Of a stretch of DNA of 37,707 nt, positions 24,916 through 31,270 are shown in pieces. Under the pieces are notes generated by a model. That model was not told the DNA's origin and did no database searches. It saw only the letters and a list, made by a program, of their open reading frames with translations. Positions within the stretch are counted from its first letter, which is position 1; each line of letters opens with the position of its first letter. The position numbers were made by a program, and so were the translations under genes. The DNA lies in NCBI RefSeq assembly GCF_023243045.1, contig NZ_JALKFX010000089.1, positions 1 through 37,707 on the forward strand. Reading direction: 5' to 3'. The DNA comes from Frankia sp. AgB32 (GTDB lineage: Bacteria; Actinomycetota; Actinomycetes; Frankiales; Frankiaceae).

Positions 24916-25105
24916 GGACCTCTCCCCTCGGACGCGCGCCGGCGGGGTGCCGGGCGGCGGTTCTCGTGACTGGCCGGCCCCGGCGGAGGCGGGCTGGCCC
25001 GGGACACCTGGTGGCGGGGCGGTTGGGACGCGCCTCAGAACGTCGCGGTTCGGGCTGGGCGGCGCGGACGCGTCGTGCTCCTCGACCACGCGGGCCTCAC
25101 CCCAG

Positions 25106-25125
25106 ATGTCATCACTCGATGAAGT
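25106..25125. promoter_or_regulatory. Putative TetR-type operator, degenerate halogenase gene, site 1
   Basis: ATGTCATCACTCGATGAAGT, 16/20 identical to the site at 21655-21674. Lies at and just downstream of the -10 box. Confidence 0.55.
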
Positions 25126-25141
25126 CTACAGACGATGAGTT
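25122..25141. promoter_or_regulatory. Putative TetR-type operator, degenerate halogenase gene, site 2
   Basis: AAGTCTACAGACGATGAGTT, 14/20 identical to the PKS site, offset 16 bp from site 1. Covers the -10 box and spacer. Confidence 0.5.
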
Positions 25142-25150
25142 CTTGGTCAA
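25123..25150 (-). promoter_or_regulatory. Promoter of the degenerate halogenase gene (-35 TTGACC, -10 TAGACT)
   Basis: Minus-strand TTGACC (25150-25145) and TAGACT (25128-25123), 16-bp spacer; same -10 as halogenase 2. The leader would be about 200 bases to the ATG at 24915, or about 27 to the GTG at 25089. Confidence 0.6.
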
Positions 25151-25359
25151 GGTGGTGGCGGGGGTGGTCATCGACCGTCGCCGGGCCGACTGTCCCGCCC
25201 GGCGCCCCGCGCGCCGAGGGCGGCAACGGCCACGGGACCGCGACTCGGCTGGCTGGCTGGCTGGTGTGGGCGGCAGGTCACCCAGGTCGCGGGTGCGTGG
25301 TGGTCGGCCGGGCGCCGCGACGAGGTCGGGTTCGCCGTCGTCCGCCGAGCCGGGGCCGG

Positions 25360-25752
25360 TCAGCCCTGCTGCTGATGCCAGTGGTAGATGAGGATCAGGT
25401 TGGCGACTGTCAGTACCGCGAGGGCGATGCCGAGCTTCCTGCGACCTGTCACCACCAGGGCGAGGACACCAAGGGCGAACCAGACGGACTGGAACGCCAC
25501 GAGCGCGGGATCCGCCAGGCTCACGGTCGCCGAGGGGGCGCCGAACAGCGACCAGAGCACGGCCATGACGACGACGGCGCCGAGTGCCGAGCCCACCTTC
25601 AGCCATCGACCGGCGTTCACGGTCAGATAGGCCCAAAGGGCGACCGCCACGTAGACGGCGAGTTCGAGGACGAACGCCAACCCGAGATTGACGTGCCTGG
25701 CAACGCTGAGAATGGGACTCTCCGTTCCCAGCGCGGCCGGGCGGCGCCGCAC
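25360..25752 (-). CDS. DUF2568/YrdB-like small membrane protein
   Basis: Up to 130 residues from a GTG at 25752; the conserved part begins around residue 14 and the exact start is unsure because no good ribosome binding site is seen. Four hydrophobic segments (about 21-44, 52-70, 83-101, 106-125) are joined by short loops, and the protein ends in a His/Gln-rich tail. The FVLELAVYVAVALWAY and LFGAPSA segments resemble DUF2568 (YrdB) proteins. Function unknown. No cluster operator upstream, so it probably marks the cluster edge. Confidence 0.75.
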   Translation of the reverse strand: MRRRPAALGTESPILSVARHVNLGLAFVLELAVYVAVALWAYLTVNAGRWLKVGSALGAVVVMAVLWSLFGAPSATVSLADPALVAFQSVWFALGVLALVVTGRRKLGIALAVLTVANLILIYHWHQQQG

Positions 25753-25976
25753 CGGCCGCTAGGTCACCTATGATCTTCAGCCCATTGCTATTCTGGCAGA
25801 TCGCGCACTTTGAAGACGGCTGTGCTCATCCCTGTCGGCGTCCGGGCCAATGCACGGTCACCCGCACGAAGAACGGCGCCGCCGGGAGATCACTCGCACC
25901 GGCCGGGTGGCGGCACCGCGTAGCCTCGGGATCACCGCGGAACCTCGCGGACGCGGAGCATCTGAAGGGAGCGGCG

Positions 25977-26366
25977 ATGGCGGACGCCGACGACGTGCGC
26001 CGGCTGGCGATGGCCCTGCCGCACGTCGAGGAGATCGACAGCGACGGCTTCGACTTCCGCGTTGCCGGCAAGGGCTTCGTCTGGTCATATCCGGAAAGGC
26101 CGCCGGGAAAGCCGCGCCGCATCCGCACCGACGTGGCCGTGCTCTACGTCGGCGACGAGGCCGAGAAGCAGGCCCTCGTCCTCGGCGAACCCCACATCTT
26201 CTTCACCGAACCCGGGTACGCCGGCTTCCCCCTCGCGATGGTCCGCCTCGCCGAGGTAACCCCTGACCGCCTGGCCGAACTCATCACCGACGCCCACCGC
26301 GCCGCCAGAACGATCACCTCCGGCGGAAACCGGAACCCGGCAAACCCCGACGTCGGGACCGGTTGA
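25977..26366 (+). CDS. MmcQ/YjbR-family protein
   Basis: 129 residues; the ATG at 25977 has AGGGAG six bases upstream. The frame is open upstream but without family sequence. VRRLAMALPHVEE at the start, FRVAGKGFVWSYP in the first strand pair, and the C-terminal half ending LAELITDAHRAAR match the MmcQ/YjbR (CyaY-like fold) family of small proteins with a proposed nucleic-acid-binding role. A Gly/Asn/Pro-rich tail follows. Divergent from the DUF2568 gene; no link to the halogenated pathway is seen. Confidence 0.8.
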   Translation: MADADDVRRLAMALPHVEEIDSDGFDFRVAGKGFVWSYPERPPGKPRRIRTDVAVLYVGDEAEKQALVLGEPHIFFTEPGYAGFPLAMVRLAEVTPDRLAELITDAHRAARTITSGGNRNPANPDVGTG

Positions 26367-26409
26367 TGAGCCTTCGAAATCGCCGAGCTGAGCGGACCGT
26401 GTTGAACGA

Positions 26410-27318
26410 TCAGGCGTCGTTGGAGATGAGATGCGCCGGGACCTGGGTATCGAGTTCATCCAAGGTCCAGAGGGCGCGCGGGTCGCCGTCCTTGACGATG
26501 CTTGGTCCGTCGGCCACGTCGGTCCAGCGCGTGACTTCGGATCCCTTCACCGCAAATACCTGCCCGCTGACGCTCGCGGCGGCGTCGGTGCACAGCCAGG
26601 TGATCATCGGCGCGATGAGGTTCGCCGGCGGCAGGTAGAACTTTCCGAACTCGTCCTCGGGGACTCCCTGGGCGCGGAGGGCATCGTCCATTTGATCTTT
26701 GTAAAGATCGAATGTGCGGGTGCCGGCGCCGGGTGCGTAACAGTTGAACGTGACACCGCTGTCACGGTGCTGGGTTGCCAGGTCGTGAGACATGGCGATT
26801 CCACCACCGAGCACCGCAGCACCGATAGGATTGGCCTGCGTGCCGCGAGCGATCTCGGAAGTGGCGAACAGCACCCGGCCCCAGCCGCGCTTGAGCATCG
26901 AGGGCACTGCGGCCCGGGACAGCCAGAACTTCTGGCCGAGATAGAGGTTCAGGAGTTTCTGCCACGCGTCGTCGTCTGCTTCGATGCCCGCCAGGCTGCC
27001 AGCGACAAGTGCGCCGGCGTTGGCGATGACGATGTCGCATGCGCCGAAGTTTTCCACGGCGGTCTGGACCGCGTTCACGCAGCCATCGGGCGTGGCGATC
27101 GAGTCATAGTTGGCGACGGCCGTGCCACCGGACTCGGTGATCTGGGCAACGGTCCCATCCGCGGCAGCGGAGCTGCTGCCCTCGCCTCCGATATCGGTAC
27201 CGAGGTCGTTCACGACGACCGACGCCCCCTCGGCCGCCAGCAGAAGCGCGACCTCCTTGCCAATGCCGTTGCCGCTTCCCGTGACAAGGGCTGCTTTGCC
27301 TTTCAACCGCTGAGACAT
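26410..27318 (-). CDS. Short-chain dehydrogenase/reductase family protein lacking the catalytic Tyr-Lys
   Basis: 302 residues, ATG start with AAGGGA nine bases upstream. Rossmann features are intact: TGSGNGIG near residues 14-21 for the NAD(P) loop, VVNDLG after the second strand, and NAG near residue 100. The active-site strand ends in ATSEIARGTQANPIGAAVLGGG: where most SDRs read NYxxxK the sequence has NPIGAA, so the proton-donating Tyr and its Lys are missing. The C-terminal third (VFAVKGSEVTRW, then WTLDELD) resembles actinobacterial SDRs annotated as beta-oxidation or hydroxysteroid-type dehydrogenases. It may bind nucleotide without ordinary SDR chemistry. Upstream lies a decayed GH3 fragment. 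Confidence 0.85.
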   Translation of the reverse strand: MSQRLKGKAALVTGSGNGIGKEVALLLAAEGASVVVNDLGTDIGGEGSSSAAADGTVAQITESGGTAVANYDSIATPDGCVNAVQTAVENFGACDIVIANAGALVAGSLAGIEADDDAWQKLLNLYLGQKFWLSRAAVPSMLKRGWGRVLFATSEIARGTQANPIGAAVLGGGIAMSHDLATQHRDSGVTFNCYAPGAGTRTFDLYKDQMDDALRAQGVPEDEFGKFYLPPANLIAPMITWLCTDAAASVSGQVFAVKGSEVTRWTDVADGPSIVKDGDPRALWTLDELDTQVPAHLISNDA

Positions 27319-27368
27319 TCGATTGTTCCCTTCCAGATGGATCGTGAACGGTCGAGTCGCGTACGACG

Positions 27369-27800
27369 TCAGGTACGCACCTCGAGCTGGACGCTCCTGG
27401 TGTCCGCTGCGTTGGGGCTGACCATGATGTCGACGAGGTCGGTCTCAATGGTACGCTGCATGCGGTTGTCCAGGGATCGCGAGTTGTTCTCGTCCGACCG
27501 GAAACGTGATCTCGCGGGACTCGCCCACTTCGAGTTCGATGCGTTCGAATCCGGCGAGTCGTAGGATCGGCTGGATGACCGTACTCGCTTGCGGGTGTAC
27601 GTAGAGTTGAATGACCTCGGTATTCCATTCCCAGCAACGGCCCGTGACGTCTGGTGATCGTTACGGGCTGTGAGTTCCCTGGGGCTGTGATCGCGAAGAG
27701 GCTGGAGACCAGGCCGCCGAACGGCGACACCCACTGGTCGACCCGGTCGATGGCGAAGGCGTCCGGGCTGTCCCAGCCGACGGTGTCGCGGACTGCATAT
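27369..27800 (-). pseudogene. Decayed GH3 glycosidase C-terminus (Fn3-like domain), frameshifted
   Basis: Three minus-strand frames together spell the end of a GH3 beta-glucosidase. Frame one (about 27,650-27,790) reads SPFGGLVSSLFAITAPG then PVTIT, matching the PFGxGLSYTxF region. Frame two (about 27,480-27,640) reads EVIQLYVHP, then LRLAGFERIELEVGES, then ITFPVGREQLAI, the Fn3-like core. Frame three (27369 to about 27,470) reads TDLVDIMVSPNAADTRSVQLEV, the usual end. At least two frameshifts separate them, and no catalytic domain is found upstream. An intact GH3 gene lies 4 kb away (31271-33685). Confidence 0.7.
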
Positions 27801-27929
27801 CGGCCGGTTCGGGCGTTGCGCGGCTTGTCGGACGGCCCGCGTCGCCGACCAGGCCACGCCGCAGAGGTGGGCGCTGGAAACATCGGGGCCCCGCATCGTG
27901 TGGACGATGTGGGCCCCGACCTGCCTCAA

Positions 27930-28348
27930 CCGGCGCGCACCGCGGGAGAGTCGAACTCCTGAACGACCCCGGCCACGACCGAGGAGGTGAACCCACCGGC
28001 GCTGCGATGCAGATTACCTGACATCGGGCCGAAGTCGCGCACCGGCTGGCGGTCGCGCACGCGGGCATTCCCCCAGCGACCAGGCGGCTCGCAGCCTGGA
28101 CCCCACCGGGCTCGGGGATGATTCGCTGGAAGCCCGTGATCGACGCCTTCTCGATCGCTTTCGGTGACTGCTGGTCGTCCGCTACCAGCTCTGACCAAAA
28201 CGCCGAACCCGTTCATGTAGCAGTCCCGGGTTACTCCACCAGGCGGATCAGTCGTCGTGGTCGAGGGCCACGGCCGAGCGGATCGATTCCTCGCTGACAT
28301 GGCGAGGGATGTCCAGGCAGCCAGAGGACGAGCCGGCCTGAACGTCCG
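27930..28348. other. Unassigned stretch next to the GH3 remnant
   Basis: No frame with recognisable family sequence. It may hold further decayed parts of the GH3 gene, but I could not align any. A TTCGA-containing element near 27,945 resembles a tRNA T-arm without the rest of a tRNA. Confidence 0.4.
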
Positions 28349-29323
28349 TCACGGCTGTGGGCAGTGAACCTGGATGAACCGGTTCACCTCTGCCTTCATG
28401 TCCTCGTCCTCGGGGGTGGGAATCATGAAGCCGCCGTGGGGCATCGCCTCGAACACATTCAGGTCCGCTTCGATCCCGGCCGCGCGCAGGATTCGGTGCA
28501 TCCGCACGGTGTTGGACAGGAACAGGTCGCGGGTCCCGGTGCACAGGAAGGTGGGCGGGAAGCCCTTGTCGAAGTCACCGAACAGCGGCGACAGGTAGGG
28601 ATCGCTCAGGTCGTGACCTGCCGCGTAGAGCTGGTTCGCCGGCATCAGGCTCCTTGTCAGAACCATGTCGATACCGAGGTTGGTCTGGAACGAGTCGCCC
28701 GACTCGGTGAGGTCGAGTTCGGGCGTCAGGAGAACTGTGGCCGCGGGAAGTGGCAGGCCCTCGTCGCGGGCCCGCAGACTCAACGCCGCGGCCAGGTTCC
28801 CTCCCGCTGAGGCGCCGCCCACGAGAATGCGGTCCGCCGGGTAGCTGTCCAGCAGAGCCCGATATGCCACCATGCAGTCGTCGAGGGCCGCCGGGTAGGG
28901 GGATTCCGGCGGCATGCGGTAGTCGACGGCCCAGACCTTGAGACCTGTATGGGCGGCCGTCATGCGGCCGAAGTCCCGACAACAGTCGCCGCCGCCGGTG
29001 ACCAGGCCGCCGCCGTGGAAGTAGAGATATACCCGGTTGTCGTCGGCGACCGGGCTCTCGGGGGTGATCGCGTATATGCGTACACCGTCGATGTCCAGGT
29101 CCTCGACCTGGTCATTGCCCATGAGCTGACCGGCCAGCGCCGCGGCGATGAGCTGCTCGGAGCTGGCTCTGAAGGCCAGCCAACCCTCCGTGTCATCCAG
29201 GGCTGGCCATTCCCCCTGATCTATCGGCCCGAGTGCCAGGATCGACTGCGCCGCGGGGCTCACGGACGTCGGTACCGGGATCACCCGGTTCGGCACCTGC
29301 ATCGACGGCGTAGGCTCGCTCAC
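28349..29323 (-). CDS. HSL-family alpha/beta hydrolase (esterase)
   Basis: 324 residues; GTG start with AGGAG six bases upstream. FHGGGLVTGGG gives the HGGG oxyanion motif of hormone-sensitive-lipase-type esterases, Ser172 sits in GGASAGGN, the acid is probably Asp in CTGTRDLFL, and the catalytic His is in MPHGGF. Cytoplasmic; hydrolyses short acyl esters, substrate unknown. Placed among glycosidase genes it could deacylate plant sugar esters or oligosaccharides. CCCGCCAGGG, the core of the GH3/GH2 operator, occurs at 29376-29385 in its leader, though a 10-base match is expected about once in this window by chance. Confidence 0.88.
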   Translation of the reverse strand: MSEPTPSMQVPNRVIPVPTSVSPAAQSILALGPIDQGEWPALDDTEGWLAFRASSEQLIAAALAGQLMGNDQVEDLDIDGVRIYAITPESPVADDNRVYLYFHGGGLVTGGGDCCRDFGRMTAAHTGLKVWAVDYRMPPESPYPAALDDCMVAYRALLDSYPADRILVGGASAGGNLAAALSLRARDEGLPLPAATVLLTPELDLTESGDSFQTNLGIDMVLTRSLMPANQLYAAGHDLSDPYLSPLFGDFDKGFPPTFLCTGTRDLFLSNTVRMHRILRAAGIEADLNVFEAMPHGGFMIPTPEDEDMKAEVNRFIQVHCPQP

Positions 29324-29616
29324 CCTGTACTCCTGTCTCGCGGGCTGTGCCGCGGTGTTTTTCGGCCAACGGACACCCGCCAGGGTCCTGCCTCAGCGGC
29401 TTCCGTGGATCTAACAGCTGAACAGCGGAGGAGCGTGGGAACTGTCGTTGGAGATGACTTCGCCCAGAACGAGGACGACAGCCCCAGGTGGTTCGGGAGA
29501 CTCCGATCAACGGGAGGTTTCCACCAGTCTGGCCCACGAGGTGGCCATCGGTCATCCGCCAGGCGTCGGATTTTCAGCGCGCGGGCACCGCCACTTGGCG
29601 ACGGTCGCATAGCTGA

Positions 29617-30828
29617 TCAGCCGACTGCGAGCCGTCGGGCCAGCAGAGCCAGCCGAGCGCGGAACCGGCCCTCGGGCTCATCCAACCGCCACCCCAGGAG
29701 GTCCTCGAGGTGCGCGATGCGGGCCGCCACGGAGCTGTGATGCAGGTGCAGGCTCGTCGCCGCCAGCCGCAGCGAGCCGGCCCTGCAGTAGACATCCAGG
29801 ACGGTGAGATCGGTGGCACCGGTCGTCGTGCGGGCGAGATCGTCCAGGGCGCGCACGTCCATGTCGGCACGCAGCCGGTCGACGGGAACGTCGGCCAGCA
29901 GCGCCGTCGAGCCGAGGGTCGGATAGTCGACGACAGCGGTGTCAGCCGAGCCAGGCGACGTGAACCGCAGCGCGAGCAGTGCCTGACGCCAGGAGATCCG
30001 CGCCTGCGACGCGTCGACCGGTCCGCCGATACCGACCTGCGGCAGGCCACTCCGCCAGAGCCCGGCTCCGTGCTCTTCGCCGTCGTCGTCGGATCCCGAT
30101 GTTCCGGTTCCGCCCATCCCAGTTGGGTCTGGGCCCAGCCGGGACGGCGCCCCCGGTGCCTGCAACGAGGCACGCAGGTCATGCAGCGGGCTGATCTCCG
30201 CCGACCGGTCCTGGACAAAGACGGCCGCTGTATGGCCGAGCACCGCCACCCGCACGGCGCTCGGCCCCCCGTGACCCCGTGCGACGAGCGCCACCGCCCC
30301 CACACCCGGGTCCATCCCGGCCGGGACCGTGACCGCCAGCATGCGCAAAGCCGCCTCCGGTAGCAGGCCCATCAACCGCAGCGCTCGCGCGCGGTCCTCG
30401 GCGGACTCCCGGTCCGACAGGGCGACCTCGGCCAACGACGGGTCAGCGGTATGCAGGGACGGACGGGCCCGGCTGCTCACGATCCGGGCGGTGATCGCCA
30501 TCCGTTCCAGAACGATCTCGTCCAAGGCGCGCGCGGGCCCTGGCCGTTCCAACCAGACCCGCCCGGCGCCGACCAACCGCACCCAGCCCGAGACCCGCGC
30601 GGTCATCGCCCCCTCTGACGGTGCCGGCCGGCCGTCGGACCCATAACGGATCCGGCCCGCCTCCGGTGTTTCCAACCCGGCGTCGCACTCGGCCAGCATC
30701 GCCGCAGCGCGGACCAGACCGCGGACGTCGGCCTGGGTCGCGACCAACGCGTCGAAGTAGGCGATCACCCGCACCGCGCTCTCCGCATCCGAGTCGAGCG
30801 CCGACAGCTTCAGCAGCAGGCCCTTCAT
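29617..30828 (-). CDS. PucR-type transcriptional regulator
   Basis: 403 residues from the ATG at 30828, with GGAGG nine bases upstream; the frame is open to 31098 but the extra 90 residues look non-coding. The C-terminal 60 residues carry the PucR helix-turn-helix: YCRAGSLRLAATSLHLHHSS then VAARIAHLEDLLGWRLDEPE. The middle part is a CdaR/PucR-like sensor region with a Gly/Ser/Asp-rich insert near residue 265. Divergent from GH3, with the 31051-31070 palindrome in the shared intergenic region, so it is a candidate regulator of the glycosidase genes, although PucR proteins are better known for purine and sugar-acid control. Confidence 0.85.
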   Translation of the reverse strand: MKGLLLKLSALDSDAESAVRVIAYFDALVATQADVRGLVRAAAMLAECDAGLETPEAGRIRYGSDGRPAPSEGAMTARVSGWVRLVGAGRVWLERPGPARALDEIVLERMAITARIVSSRARPSLHTADPSLAEVALSDRESAEDRARALRLMGLLPEAALRMLAVTVPAGMDPGVGAVALVARGHGGPSAVRVAVLGHTAAVFVQDRSAEISPLHDLRASLQAPGAPSRLGPDPTGMGGTGTSGSDDDGEEHGAGLWRSGLPQVGIGGPVDASQARISWRQALLALRFTSPGSADTAVVDYPTLGSTALLADVPVDRLRADMDVRALDDLARTTTGATDLTVLDVYCRAGSLRLAATSLHLHHSSVAARIAHLEDLLGWRLDEPEGRFRARLALLARRLAVG

Positions 30829-31023
30829 CGTCACCACCCTCCGTCGCCGCTCCCTGCAGACTGGCCGCTCCGATGCGCGAAGGCCACCGATCGGCTCGGT
30901 CCGTCCGCGAGGTGCGGTGGACGCGCTGGTGACCGTGGCAGGGCGCCGTAAGGGGAACCGATGGTTCGCGAGTTGGGCCGCGAGCCCGACGGGCGCGCAG
31001 GTTCCGCTGGACGCGACCGTTAC

Positions 31024-31053
31024 TTGACCGGTGGGGATGCTCGACACTAGTTT
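31024..31053 (+). promoter_or_regulatory. GH3 promoter (-35 TTGACC, -10 TAGTTT)
   Basis: TTGACC (31024-31029) and TAGTTT (31048-31053), 18-bp spacer, within an ACTTGACC context shared with the GH2 promoter. Confidence 0.6.
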
Positions 31054-31070
31054 CTCCCGCGAGGGAAAAA
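31051..31070. promoter_or_regulatory. Putative operator upstream of GH3
   Basis: TTTCTCCCGCGAGGGAAAAA, a palindrome-like element (TTTYTCCC and GGGARA arms) 16/20 identical to the GH2 element at 34903-34922. It begins at the -10 box, so it would cover the transcription start. Confidence 0.6.
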
Positions 31071-31270
31071 TCAGGTCCCTGGTGGCACGGCCGTGCATCG
31101 AAGGCGGTCACGGCGCCACCATCGCCGCGGTGGTCCAAGCGGTGCCCGGACTCCGGTGTGCCGCTCGGACCGTCCGCCCACACACTTCCTCCGCAGGCTG
31201 CGCGCCAACGGCCGATCCTCTCGGCCGGCGGAACCGCCGAAGCCTGCCGTGACGTCCCAGGGAGGACACC

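Larger units (their letters stand above)
30829..31270. other. Divergent intergenic region between PucR-type regulator and GH3
   Basis: No gene. Holds the GH3 promoter and operator (31024-31070) and a leader of about 200 bases. Confidence 0.6.

Noticed and set aside
27940-27962. A tRNA T-arm-like sequence on the minus strand
   Set aside because: A TTCGACT loop with a four-pair stem is present, but no matching acceptor, D-arm or anticodon arm is found within 80 bases.
29376-29385. CCCGCCAGGG upstream of the HSL-type esterase as a third glycosidase operator
   Set aside because: Only the 10-base core matches; the T/A-rich arms are absent and one such match is expected by chance in a window of this GC content.
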